Below are positions 45,940 through 56,697 of a stretch of 64,000 nt of DNA, one piece after another. This stretch comes from JAWKZG01 sp041396125 (lineage in GTDB: Bacteria > Pseudomonadota > Gammaproteobacteria > Competibacterales > Competibacteraceae), in the NCBI GenBank assembly GCA_041396125.1, contig JAWKZG010000002.1, positions 434,001 to 498,000 on the forward strand, given 5' to 3'. Positions within the stretch are counted from its first letter, which is position 1. Every line of letters starts with the position of its first letter. A program made the translations under genes and the position numbers. The notes under the pieces were generated by a model. That model had not been told where the DNA came from. It was given only the letters and a program-made list of their open reading frames with translations, and did no database searches.

Positions 45940-48900
45940 ATGTTCGCAACCGAACCCGTCCAGCCTTCTGCAAGTCGTGCGTCGGGCCGTACGCCAGACC
46001 ATGCGTCAGCTAAAGAACTCGAGCCGGAGCAACTTGTCGCTGCGATTGCCGCCGACCCGAGTTTGCTCGACAACCCGCAACTCCGCCAACGTCACGAAAA
46101 TCTGTTAGCGCACGCCAGTGTCTGCAGTTATTGCGGTGTCGGCTGTCCTTATACCGTGGAACAGGACGCCCGCGGCAAACCGCGTATTTATCCGCTTTCG
46201 CCGCTGGGTTTGTGCGTGAAAGGCAAGACGTCGCTGCTCACCGGTGGCGATAAGGAGCGTGCCCAGCGCCTTGCCAAGCGCGGATTGCCGGATGATCGCA
46301 TCCGTGCCCCAATGCTGCGCGGCCACGATGGACAGATGCGCGAGGTCAGCTGGGACGAGGCGCTGGATCGGGCCGCCTGGCTTTTCCTGCATGCCCGTGA
46401 ATGGGTCGGTCCCGAGGCGGTGGCGGTGTACGGTAACGGCCAGAAAACAATTGAAGCTATCTGGATGGCCAGTTTGTACAAACTGGTGTTCAAACTGCCC
46501 ACCATGGGCGCGAATTCGGAGCATTGTCTGACCAGCGCGGTGCGGCGCACACCCTTAATTTCGGCAATGAAGCGAGCTTCACCTGGCAGCAGTTTGAAGA
46601 ACTCGCACATTGCGATGTTGCCGTACTGCACGGTACGAATGCGTTCGTGACCTTTCCCCAGGCCTACGAAAAGCAAAGCGAAACACCGCTGCCATCAAAG
46701 TGGTTATCGACCCCACCCGCAGCGATACCGTAAGCGATCTGGAGGAAAGCGATCCGCGCACCCTGCACATCCGTTTCCGGCAGGGCGGGGATGTCTTATT
46801 CAATCTCGCTGTCACCGGTGTCATTTTCGAGCAGAAGTGGGAAGACCAGGACAGCCTGGCACATCGCGTGGAGCCGGCAAGCCTTGCTGCGCTGCGTGAG
46901 CTGTGTGCCGAACCACGTTGTCAGCCCGAGGAGGCGGCCAGACGTATTGCGCTTCCCGGTCAGGACCCGGTAACACTTGCTGCCACGATCCGGCGCTACG
47001 CAGCGCTGATTGCCGAACCCCGTGATGACTATCGGCCCAAGGTCGCGTTCGTTTCCAGTATGGGCATCAATCAGTCCACCGGCAGTTACGGCTTTTCAAC
47101 CAATCTTAACCTGTTATTGCTGACTGGCAATGTCGGTCGTCCTGGTGCCGGTTCGCTGCGTATCGCGGGTCAATCGAATGCCACCAGTGAGCTGATGATG
47201 GGCTTCAACAGCCGTCGCCTAGTCTTCAACCTTGAGCCGGGCCAGGCAGCGCATCGGGCCGCATTGGCAAAGGTGCTCGATCTGCCCGAGGCCAATATTC
47301 CCAGCAGCAGTGGCACATCGGTAGCCCATATGGCCGATGATGATCGACTGTATTGTTTTCTGTTTATTGGCACCCAAATGACCAAAAACATGCCGCGGGT
47401 AGGCTATTGGTCGCGGCGTTTGGGACGCTCATTCAATATTGTTATCGACAGTTTTCTTGGCGAGGGCGTGCTTGAACATGCAGATGTCCTGCTGCCATCC
47501 CTGACCTACACGGAACGCACCGGGGTCATCCAGCGCGGTGATCGCACATTACAGTTGCAGCAGCAGGTGACCGAACCGCCGGATCTGGCGTGGTCCGACA
47601 GTAAAATCCTGGCGCATCTGGCCCTGAAAATCGCCGAACGCCTGCGCGACCCGGACACCGCCGCGCTCAATGAACTGGACCCGGATGTCGTGCATCGCAC
47701 CTTCGCCCGCTATCTGGACGAGGAGGGCGAAGCGATGCCGGGCCGCATCTTCGATCACCTGGTAGCCGTTAACCGCGAACTCGATGTGTACTGCCGGCTG
47801 GAGGATGCGGAAGGCACGCCGATCAGCCACGAACTGCTGCGCCAGCGGGCGGGCGTGGGCGTTCAATGGGGCGGCAATGGTCGCTATTCCTACGCCCGGG
47901 AGCAGGGCGCCGTTTTCCCTCGCTTGAATCGGGAAAATCTCGGTTTAGCGCGCCTGGTACGCCCGCCTGATGACTTCATGGCACGGCTGGAAGCACCATT
48001 ACCGCCGGGCACGCTATCCTTGATCAGCGGTCGTGGGCGACCGGGCCGTCGGGCGTCGCAGGGGCGGGCACGCTATAATTCCGGCATCAAGACGCTGCCG
48101 ATTTATGGTCTGGACCCGGACGATCATTATGTTGAAATTCACCCCGCTGTTGCGGCGGACCTTGACCTGGCCGACGGTGATCCTGTGCGTTTGCTCAGTG
48201 AACACGGTGCCATCGTGGCGCAGGTTGCCCATAACGATCGCATAGCTGCGGGCACGGCATTTATCGATTTCGTGCCGGGTGAGGTGAATCGGCTGACAAA
48301 CTATATTGAGGCTGATCAGTTCACGCATCAAAGCCTGATCAAACGTACACCGGTTCAGTTGCAGGGTCTGCGCCCGCTGGAAGCCGCGCTGTGGAGCGCA
48401 CCCGACAAGATGACGCTGAGCAAGGCCATCGAGATCGTGTACCTGGATTGGCGCGCGGCTTTTCCGAACGATGAGGATTGGTTGAGCACGCAGCGTGACA
48501 ATCCGGACGCACTCAGCTGGCTGCCTCCTGAGCAGCTCAGAAATCCGCTGGACGACTATGCGCACAATCTGAGTGAGGCGGTCGGTGCACTTACCGTGTT
48601 TTTTCAGCGTTATATGGCTGATCCGAATTATAAAAACCTGGCCGGCTCAATCTTGCACGTGCTGGAAGGCGATACGCGTGATCACTTTCTGCGTGTGTTC
48701 CTGCCCCTGGTGCGACGGCTGGATTATCAAAGCATACTGCACCCGATTCTGGCTGATATGGTGGGTCATGTCACGGTAGTGGACAGCAAGGGTAATAAGG
48801 ACGAACTTGATTTACTGAGCGCTCACAAAAGTGCGGTGCTGGAATTCAAGGAAGAAATCGTCGCGATTCAACTGTTCATTGCCATCAAACGCGGCCTGGA

Positions 48901-49795
48901 CTTACTGTACGGGCAGGGTAAGCAGGTTTGCCGTGATGATCTGGCCTTTGTCAGTGGCGTCGCAATTCCTTGTGCGGGCGATGTGCCTGCCCATTTTCTG
49001 GGCATTTCACCGGCCCAATTGGGCTCGGCTCTGCTGGTGCACTCGCGTGCTATCGGTAATAGCGCGCTGATGATTATTGATCGCAGGCAAAACCGCGCGG
49101 TGCGGGTTGATGTCGTGACCGGTGTGTTGCCGAAGGATAAAGAGCTGGCGATGCTGCGGGGTCGGGTTATCAATCATAAACGTACCGCGAACGGGCGTGA
49201 GCACCGCCGTTTTTTTGATCGCCTGGGCGAGCTGATCGTGGATTATGTGCGCACCGGCGACGATAACTTTACACTCTCGGGACCCGTGCCACTGGACTGG
49301 GAAGAATATCGCTCCAAGCTGTCCTTCTCGCCTGCTAACAGTCGCGGCTTCAGCAAATACCTGGTCAGCCAGCAGGTTTCGTCTGACTTGGCCGACGCGC
49401 TGCTAGGCCTCGGTGTGCTTGACTCAAAACGCGATGCTGATGCGTTAGAGGCTATCCGCACGAACCTGTACGAGGGTACAGGTGCAGGGGAAGCAACGGT
49501 TTTTGATCCGGACCAGTTGTATGCCGGTACGCTGACGGAACGGGTGAACCGAGTGGTGGCAAGCATCATCGAACCGGTGCTGGCCAATGATGGCGGCCGG
49601 CTGGATATATTGGGTATCGATGAGGCAGCCGGGGAGCTGCAGGTGCGTTTTGTTGGTAGCTGCGCCAACTGTCCTTACTCGCTACTGTCCATGGAGCAGA
49701 TTGTTAAGCCGACCTTGCTGACGATTCCGGGCATTCAGCGTGTGGTACACCGAGCCAAAGCACGTACCCGCGAGTTATCCAGTGTGACCACCTGA
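45940..49795 (+). CDS. Molybdopterin oxidoreductase (FDH/nitrate reductase family) fused to a C-terminal NifU-like domain (two frameshifts)
   Basis: About 1285 residues when one G is restored at 46539-46540 and one A at 46681-46683. Residues 62-92 carry the [4Fe-4S] ligands (CSYCGVGC, then GLCVKG). The likely Mo ligand is Cys196 in GANSEHCLTSA. The molybdopterin domains continue to GRARYNSGIKTLPIYG and EVNRLTNYIEADQ (about 700-800), the cofactor-binding end. About 400 residues of unrecognised sequence follow. The last 87 residues are a NifU C-terminal-type domain (RVNRVVASIIEPVLANDGGR, then GSCANCPYS with a CxxC at about 1242-1245). It has no export signal, so it is probably cytosolic. No partner subunit gene is adjacent. 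The substrate is unknown; formate, nitrate or another oxyanion are possible. Confidence 0.83.
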
Positions 49796-50189
49796 GCAAG
49801 CCGGGTTTGGATCAGGACACCCTGGATCAGGCAACTCTGACATCTCAGCTCGCCGCGTGAGAAACGGCGGGCAAAGCCTGGATTTAAAACCTGTCATGCT
49901 CATAGCATGGCGCTTCACGGCAGCGGATACACGCAGCAATCCGAAGCGCCTTTACCCGCCAATATAAACGAATGCAAACGTGCACCTGGTTTATTAAGAT
50001 TTAATAGGCTGGAACTGCACTTTGTTTTTAATCCCACCGCAGGCCAGCCGCAGGAATAATTTGCTTTTAAAACCTACTTCAGGCAGCGTATTAATGGCAG
50101 GATTACCGTACCGGTTACGGGGGTTAAATGATTGTTGAATCCCGATTTTATTCCTTGCTGGCGGGAGCAAGATTGCTGGAATTCACCAA
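49796..50189. other. Intergenic spacer, no gene seen
   Basis: This 394-bp region has only a short near-palindrome around 50107-50123 (CCGTA-CCGG-TTACGG). I found no tRNA-like, riboswitch-like or coding pattern. It contains the leader of the RimB gene. Confidence 0.4.
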
Positions 50190-50693
50190 GTGAATGAGCC
50201 ATTAAGCGAGAGATCGGACGAGGCATGCTCCGGTCAGCAGATTGTCGGCTGGCGCGAGTGGGTGGCGCTGCCGGCACTGGGCGTGCCCGCCCTGAAAGCA
50301 AAAATTGACACCGGTGCGCGTACCTCCGCGCTGCATGTCACCCAGCTGGAGTCATTTTTCGAAAATGGGCGGCATCAGGTGCGTTTTGTGCTGCACCCGT
50401 TGCGCAAACGGCCAGCGCTGGCAATAAACTGCCAGGCCGAGGTGGTGGACGAGCGTTTGGTGAGCGATTCCGGTGGTCACCGTGAAAAACGGCTGGTTAT
50501 CCGTACACCCTTGCGACTGGGTGGTGTCGAGTGGTCTATCGAGATGACACTCACCAATCGCGAGGATATGCTGTTTCGGATGTTGCTTGGACGCACTGCT
50601 ATGCATAGACGACTGTTAGTCGATCCGGCCCGATCTTATCAGTGCGGGCGCGAGCTCAGAAAAGCCTATCGGCGCAGCCCCCTCAGGAAGTAA
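50190..50693 (+). CDS. rimB: RimK-associated aspartic-type protease (RimB-like, COG4067)
   Basis: A 167-residue retropepsin-like protein. The active-site motif is KIDTGARTSALH (about 34-45), followed by the conserved FVLHPLRK and LLGRTAMHRR blocks. Members are annotated as ATP-dependent zinc proteases; in Pseudomonas they act with RimK, trimming the glutamate tails that RimK adds to ribosomal protein S6. The start is GTG at 50190 with a GGA-type site. It lies 52 bp upstream of rimK, which fits this pairing. Confidence 0.87.
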   Translation: MNEPLSERSDEACSGQQIVGWREWVALPALGVPALKAKIDTGARTSALHVTQLESFFENGRHQVRFVLHPLRKRPALAINCQAEVVDERLVSDSGGHREKRLVIRTPLRLGGVEWSIEMTLTNREDMLFRMLLGRTAMHRRLLVDPARSYQCGRELRKAYRRSPLRK

Positions 50694-50745
50694 TGTAATA
50701 CGCTGTTTTATAGGCGAAACAGACGTTAGCATCTGGAGAGTTATT

Positions 50746-51651
50746 TTGAAAATTGCCATTCTATCCCGTGGACCGAATCTGTACTCGACCCGACGCTTAC
50801 TGGAAGCCGCTGAAGAGCGTGATCATGACACCCGTGTGATCAATCATCTGCGCTGCTATATGAACATCACCTCACACAAGCCGCAGGTGCATTATCAGGG
50901 TAAATCCCTGGAAAACTTCGACGCGATTATTCCGCGTATCGGCGCTTCGGTTACGTTTTACGGCACAGCGGTGTTGCGCCAGTTTGAAATGATGGGCGCG
51001 TATCCTCTGAATGAATCAGTCAGTATCACCCGTTCCCGCGATAAACTGCGCTCGCTGCAATTGCTGGCGCGTGAGGGTATCGGTCTGCCGGTGACGGCAT
51101 TCGCCCATGCGCTGGGGGATACCAAGGACATTATCAATATTGTCGGCGGCGCACCGATGGTGGTCAAACTGCTGGAAGGTACCCAGGGCATGGGCGTCGT
51201 ACTGGCTGAAACCGCGCAGGCAGGCGAGAGCGTCATCGAAGCGTTTCGGGGTTTGAAGGCGAACATTCTGGTGCAGGAGTTCATTAAGGAAGCCGGCGGG
51301 GCGGATATCCGCTGCTTTGTTATTGGCGGTAAAGTCGTCGCGGCGATGATGCGCCAGGCCAAAGAAGGCGAATTCCGCTCCAATTTGCACCGTGGCGGCA
51401 GTGCCAAGCTGGTCAAGCTGACACCCGAGGAGCGCTCGACTGCGGTACGGGCTGCCAAGGCTATGGGGCTGAATGTCGCCGGGGTGGATATTCTGCGCGC
51501 CAATCACGGACCGGTGGTGATGGAGGTCAATTCCTCGCCCGGTCTGGAGGGCATTGAAAAAGCCACCGGGCGGGATGTGGCCGGCATGATCATTGATTTC
51601 ATCGAAAAAAACGCCCGACCCGGCAAGACCCGCACCCGCGGTAAGGGCTAA
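50746..51651 (+). CDS. rimK: Ribosomal protein S6 glutamate ligase RimK
   Basis: A 301-residue ATP-grasp enzyme that adds glutamate residues to the C-terminus of ribosomal protein S6. The start is TTG at 50746, with GGAG eight bases upstream. It has the preATP-grasp domain with SRGPNLYSTRRL, ATP-binding VKLLEGTQGMGVVLAE and, for metal and ligand contacts, DIRCFVIGGKVVAAM and MEVNSSPGLEGIE. The length matches E. coli RimK. It is part of rimB-rimK-hydrolase; the next ATG follows three bases after its stop. Confidence 0.95.
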   Translation: MKIAILSRGPNLYSTRRLLEAAEERDHDTRVINHLRCYMNITSHKPQVHYQGKSLENFDAIIPRIGASVTFYGTAVLRQFEMMGAYPLNESVSITRSRDKLRSLQLLAREGIGLPVTAFAHALGDTKDIINIVGGAPMVVKLLEGTQGMGVVLAETAQAGESVIEAFRGLKANILVQEFIKEAGGADIRCFVIGGKVVAAMMRQAKEGEFRSNLHRGGSAKLVKLTPEERSTAVRAAKAMGLNVAGVDILRANHGPVVMEVNSSPGLEGIEKATGRDVAGMIIDFIEKNARPGKTRTRGKG

Positions 51652-51654
51652 CAC

Positions 51655-52722
51655 ATGAGCATATCCAGCGCCGCGTTTGAGCCATTACAGATCAACGGTG
51701 TATCGATTGCGCCCGGCGAGCGCGTAACGATCGATCTGCCGTTGCCCAACCTGTACACGCATACGCCAATGACGATGCCGGTGCGGGTATTTCGTGGCCG
51801 CAAGCCGGGGCCGACGCTGCTGGTCACGGCAGCGCTGCACGGCGATGAGATCAACGGCGTCGAAATTATCCGCCGTCTGGTGACGTTGCCGCTGTTGAAG
51901 CGCTTGCGCGGCACTCTGATCGCGGTGCCGGTGGTCAATGTGCTGGGTTTTATCAACCATACCCGTTATCTGCCGGACCGGCGGGATCTGAACCGCAGTT
52001 TCCCCGGCTCGAATAAAGGCTCGCTGACCTCGCGTCTGGCTGATCTGTTTGTAGAAGAACTGTTCAGCAAAGCCACCCACGGCATCGATTTGCATACCGG
52101 GGCGATCCACCGCGACAATCTGCCGCAGGTTCGGGCCAATCTGGCCGTACCGGAAATCCGCGCGCTGGCCGAGGCTTTCGGCACGCCGGTTATTCTCGAC
52201 AGCGGCGATAAACTGATCGACGGTTCTCTGCGCAAAGTGGCGTTCGAACAATCGGTGCCCTATATCGTTTACGAAGCCGGTGAAGCGCTGCGCTTCGACG
52301 AATTATGCATCCGCGCCGGGGTCCGCGGTGTCATCGCGGCCATGCGCATGCTGGCGATGCTGCCGGCTGGCAAACCGAATAAAGGCAGTGCACTGCGGCG
52401 TCCGGTCATTGCCGAGTCCAGCAGCTGGATGCGAGCGCCGCAAAGCGGCATTGTGCGGGCCGCCAAACCCTTGGGCGCACAGGTGGAAAAAGACGAAGTT
52501 CTGGCCTTCGTCAGCGACCCGTTCGGTGAACAGGAATCTGCGGTTACCGCCCGCTTTGCCGGTATTGTGGTGGGCTGTAGTAATATTCCGCTGGTGAATG
52601 AAGGCGATGCCTTGTTTCATGTCGCTCGGGTGGCTAAACCCGATTCGCTGGAAGCCTATGTTGAGCACTATCACGAAGAGCTTAGCGTTGCCTCGGAACT
52701 GGCCGATCCGTATAACACGTAA
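51655..52722 (+). CDS. Succinylglutamate desuccinylase/aspartoacylase-family hydrolase in the rim operon
   Basis: A 355-residue M14-like zinc hydrolase. Zinc ligands fit ALHGDEING (HxxE) and GIDLHTGA, with RDLNRSFPG for substrate carboxylate binding. A C-terminal beta-rich domain (about 260-340) is lipoyl-like. It starts three bases after rimK and overlaps the pbpC reading frame. Homologues of this protein are often encoded next to rimK in gammaproteobacteria, suggesting a role in trimming or recycling glutamyl or acyl-amino compounds, but its activity is not established. It is distinct from the family member at 25651. Confidence 0.87.
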   Translation: MSISSAAFEPLQINGVSIAPGERVTIDLPLPNLYTHTPMTMPVRVFRGRKPGPTLLVTAALHGDEINGVEIIRRLVTLPLLKRLRGTLIAVPVVNVLGFINHTRYLPDRRDLNRSFPGSNKGSLTSRLADLFVEELFSKATHGIDLHTGAIHRDNLPQVRANLAVPEIRALAEAFGTPVILDSGDKLIDGSLRKVAFEQSVPYIVYEAGEALRFDELCIRAGVRGVIAAMRMLAMLPAGKPNKGSALRRPVIAESSSWMRAPQSGIVRAAKPLGAQVEKDEVLAFVSDPFGEQESAVTARFAGIVVGCSNIPLVNEGDALFHVARVAKPDSLEAYVEHYHEELSVASELADPYNT

Positions 52723-54831
52723 AGCTCGTGCGTTTTTACTCAGTTTGGCGCTGCTGCTGGCAGTAGCGCTACTGCTGGATCGCTGGTTTCCCGTTCCGCT
52801 GCATAAAGCTAGTCAACTGTCGGCGCTGGTGCTGGATCGGGAGGATACAGTGTTGCGCGGATTTGCCAGTGCTGACGGCTACTGGCGTTTGCCGGTGGAA
52901 CTGGATCAGGTCGATGCTGGTTTTATTGCGATGCTGCTGGCTTTTGAGGACCGTCGTTTTCACTGGCACCCCGGTATCGATCCGCTGGCCTTGCTGCGTG
53001 CCTGCGGGCAATGGCTAGCGCATGGCCGGATCATTTCCGGTGCGTCCACCCTGACCATGCAGACAGCCCGTCTGCTGGAATCCATTCCGCATACCCTGAG
53101 CGGCAAGCTGTGGCAGATCGGTCGCGCTTTGCAGCTGGAATGGCATTTGGACAAAGCCGAGATCCTGCAACTGTATCTGCAACTGGCACCGTATGGCGGC
53201 AACCTGGAAGGCGTGCGTGCTGCCAGTCTGGCCTATTTCGGTAAAGAACCCACCTACCTGACGCCAGCCCAGTCCGCTTTACTGGTGGCGCTGCCGCAAT
53301 CGCCGACCCGTTTGCGGCCGGATCGAGCTGCGGAAGCTGCCCGTCAGGCCCGAAATAAAGTTCTGACCCGGCTCTATGAGTACGGCTTGTTAAACGAGCA
53401 GGTCTGGCGCGAAGCCAGCCAGCAGGCTGTACCCGAACAGCGGCGGGAACTACCCCTGCTGGCACCGCATCTGGCGCGTCGGCTGCACGAACAGACACCA
53501 CAGCAGAGCCGTATTCGCAGCACTCTGGATGGCCGCCTGCAACGTCAGTTGCAGGATTTGGGGCGGCAGCACTGGTCGGATTGGGGCCGCAGGTAAATCT
53601 GGCTATTCTGGTGGCGAATCATCGGGATCAAACGGTACTGGCGCATCTTGGCTCGGCGGATTTTTTCGCTACGGAGCGGGCCGGGCAGATCGATCTCAGC
53701 CTGGCCGTGCGCTCGCCCGGTTCGACCCTGAAACCGGTGGTGTACGGTATGGGTTTCGAGGATAAACTGATCCATCCTTTGACTCGGGTAAACGATGTGC
53801 CGACCCGGTTTGGCCATTATCAGCCCAGTAATTTCCTGCACACTTATCATGGCGAGGTCAGTGTTCGTGAAGCACTGCAGCAGTCGCTCAATATTCCAGC
53901 CGTAGCGGTTCTGGATCAGGTCGGGCCGGGTCGGGTGGCAGCGCGCTTGCAACAGGCGGGAATTAACCTGCACTGGCCCACCGGACAGACTGATCCGGGG
54001 CTGCCACTGGTGCTGGGCGGGGTAGGGATGACACTGACCGATCTGACTACTTTGTACACCGCTCTGGCGAACGATGGCCGGGTCCGTCCTTTGCGTTATC
54101 GCCAGGCCACACCAGCCGGTGGAGCTGTATCTGCCGGATCTGTCGCTGATTCAGAAGGTGTGCCACTGTTGACAGCGGCTGCGGCCTGGCAACTGCGCGA
54201 TATTCTGCGTGGTACGCCGCCACCGGTCAGCGCAATACCGTATGCTAACCAGCGCACGGCGCGCCGGATTGGTTATAAAACCGGTACCTCGTACGGTTTT
54301 CGGGACGCCTGGGCAATAGGCTTCGATAATCGCTATACCGTGGGTGTCTGGCTGGGCCGGCCAGATGGCACACCGAATCCGGGCCGGCATGGTGCCAATA
54401 CCGCCGCGCCGCTGTTGTTCAGGGTGTTTGATCTGCTGCCGACAGCACCGGGCAGTGCCGATCCGGCACCGGCAGAGGTATTGCAGGTCAGTCGTAATGA
54501 GCAATTGCCACAGACGCTGCGTTATCTGTCAAGCACCACGTCTACGGACGGGCAGACAGGGGTCGAGCCGTTACGGATCACGTTTCCTGTAGACAGTGCA
54601 ACTATCGAATTGAACACGGCTCAGTTGCCGCTGGTCGCCAGTGGCGGTCGTAAACCTTTGCAGTGGCTGGTCAACGGTCGGCCAGTGGCCAGCTCGGCTT
54701 TCAAGCGGCAGGCTCTGTGGCCGGTCGATGGTGTTGGTGCGGTCGATATTACGGTTCTGGACAGTGCCGGTCAGTCAGCGGCTGCCACGGTTTGGTTAAG
54801 TGGCCCCGTGAACGGTCTTGCGTCACCCTGA
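52688..54831 (+). CDS. pbpC: Penicillin-binding protein 1C (one frameshift)
   Basis: About 714 residues when one G is added at 53560-53563, joining RQLQDLG to AAALVGLGPQ. It has an N-terminal membrane anchor (about 11-28), then a family 51 glycosyltransferase with EDRRFHWHPG and GASTLTMQ. The transpeptidase domain follows, with active serine RSPGSTLKP, SLN-type SQSLNIPA (as QQSLNIPA) and KTGTSYGFRDAW. The PBP1C C-terminal domain closes the protein. The start is inferred as TTG at 52688, overlapping the hydrolase gene by 35 bases; no better start exists before the membrane segment. It builds or modifies peptidoglycan in the periplasm. The usual alpha-2-macroglobulin partner gene is not adjacent. 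Confidence 0.92.
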
Positions 54832-54948
54832 GCAGCTTGTAAATTGGCCATTCTGCTCTAAGCTTGAAGATAGCAGCCTGTTATCGGACGACTAATCAGG
54901 CAGGTCGATACGTCCAGGTTCGCTACCACTGTTTGGAGGATCATAACC

Positions 54949-56697
54949 ATGCAAATCAGTCCCTGTTCACTTGCCCTTACCATGTGTTTGGGCCTGACGG
55001 CGGGCAGTCCCGCTCTGGCGGTCAGCGAGGCCGATATTCTGCAGGCCGCCGGCAATACCTCGGAATGGCTTACTTATGGTCGCACCTACGACAATCAGCG
55101 CTATGTTCCGTTAACGCAAATTACCCCTGACAATGTCGCCGGCCTGCGTCCGATATGGACTTTGTCCACCGGATCACTGGATGGTTTGGAAGCAACGCCG
55201 CTGCTGAGTGACGGTGTGTTGTATTTTTCCGGTGATTACGCCCATGTGTTTGCCGTTGATGCCCGTAGCGGAATACTCAAGTGGCGTTACCAACCTGAAT
55301 ACGAGGAAGGTCTGGAAGCTAAACTGTGTTGCGGCCCGGTCAACCGAGGTGTGGCACTGGCCGGCGATCTGGTCTATGTCACAACCCTTGATGCCCGGCT
55401 GGTCGCGCTGAATAAAACCGATGGCAGCGTGGTCTGGGAAAAAACCATCGGCGACTGGCAAGCAGGTTATACCGCGACCGCCGCACCGTTGCTGGTCAAG
55501 GATAAAATCCTGGTCGGTATCGCCGGCGCTGAATATGGCGTGCGCGGTTATATTAAAGCTCTGGATGCCAAATCCGGCGAGGAAGCCTGGACAACCTATA
55601 CCATTCCGGCACCCGGGGAGCCAGGCAATGATAGCTGGCCCGGCGAAACCTGGAAAACTGGCGGTGCCAGCACCTGGGTGACCGGTGTCTACGACCCCGA
55701 TCTGAATCTGGTGTATTGGGGCACCGGCAATCCGGGGCCGTGGAATTCCGATCTGCGCAAAGGGGATAATCTCTGGTCCAGCGCGATCATCGCTATGAAC
55801 GCCGACAGCGGCAAGATCGAATGGGGTTATCAATATACCCCCAACGATGCCTGGGACTACGATGGTAACTGCGCGCCAATCCTGGCTGATATCAGCATTA
55901 ATGGTGAACTGCGCAAAGTTGCTGTGCAGGCCAATCGCAACGGATTTTTGTATGTGCTGGATCGCACCAACGGCGAATTCATTTACGCCAAGCCCACCGT
56001 GCCCGGCATTAACTGGACTACCGGACTGGACCCGCAAACCGGCCGCCCTGCTGTCAATGAAGACATGCGTCCGCTCAGCGGCGGCAAAACTGTTGAGCCA
56101 ATTATTCCCGGACTGGAAGGCGGTACCAACTGGTTTCCGATTGCTTACAATCCGGAGCTAAACTATGTCTTCCTCAATTCGAATGACTGGGCGATGGCGA
56201 TGACAGCCTGGCCGGGCGACAAGGTCACGTACAATCCGGGCGATATCTATATGGGTGTGGATTTCCAGATGTACCGAACGAAAGATCATATCGGCCGGGT
56301 GATGGCGTTCGATCTCAATAGCGGCGAATTTGCCTGGGAAACCCCCAATCCTTTACCTCTGTTTGCCGGTATTCTGGCTACCCAGAGCGGCCTGATTTTT
56401 ACTGGCGATCAGCGCGGCTACGCGATGGCGCTGGACGCCAGGAGCGGCAAGGAATTATGGCGCTTTCAGACTGGTTCCGGCATCAATGCCTCGCCAATCA
56501 GCTATGAATTGGATGGCGTGCAATACGTTGCCATTCTGTCCGGTCTGGGAGGCGATCCCAGTTTTTATTATGCCGGTCCTAAAGGCGGTATGTTGTGGGT
56601 CTTCGCGCTGGAAGGGGCCGCTCCGGCCGACAGTGAGCTCACGAGTCAGATCGATATTCCGGGTGCTTTGCCCCGTCTCGAGTCCAGCCCTGAATAA
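54949..56697 (+). CDS. PQQ-dependent alcohol dehydrogenase
   Basis: A 582-residue periplasmic quinoprotein with a Sec signal peptide (cleavage near ALA, residue 24) and repeated beta-propeller blades (for example GYIKALDAKSGEEAW). The vicinal disulfide is in KLCCGPVNRG. The catalytic Asp is in DAWDYDGN. An Asp lies two residues after the catalytic Asp, the position that distinguishes lanthanide-dependent (XoxF/PedH-like) from calcium enzymes. No cytochrome domain, cytochrome gene or pqq biosynthesis genes are present here. GGAGG lies eight bases upstream of the ATG. It oxidises an alcohol to an aldehyde. Confidence 0.9.
   Translation: MQISPCSLALTMCLGLTAGSPALAVSEADILQAAGNTSEWLTYGRTYDNQRYVPLTQITPDNVAGLRPIWTLSTGSLDGLEATPLLSDGVLYFSGDYAHVFAVDARSGILKWRYQPEYEEGLEAKLCCGPVNRGVALAGDLVYVTTLDARLVALNKTDGSVVWEKTIGDWQAGYTATAAPLLVKDKILVGIAGAEYGVRGYIKALDAKSGEEAWTTYTIPAPGEPGNDSWPGETWKTGGASTWVTGVYDPDLNLVYWGTGNPGPWNSDLRKGDNLWSSAIIAMNADSGKIEWGYQYTPNDAWDYDGNCAPILADISINGELRKVAVQANRNGFLYVLDRTNGEFIYAKPTVPGINWTTGLDPQTGRPAVNEDMRPLSGGKTVEPIIPGLEGGTNWFPIAYNPELNYVFLNSNDWAMAMTAWPGDKVTYNPGDIYMGVDFQMYRTKDHIGRVMAFDLNSGEFAWETPNPLPLFAGILATQSGLIFTGDQRGYAMALDARSGKELWRFQTGSGINASPISYELDGVQYVAILSGLGGDPSFYYAGPKGGMLWVFALEGAAPADSELTSQIDIPGALPRLESSPE

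Noticed and set aside
46610..46824. Separate small genes between the two main parts of the molybdopterin gene
   Set aside because: They are the same protein in shifted frames around two single-base losses, not independent genes.
55174..56037. 287-codon minus-strand frame opposite the PQQ dehydrogenase
   Set aside because: Glycine/isoleucine-rich shadow of the propeller repeats on the other strand.
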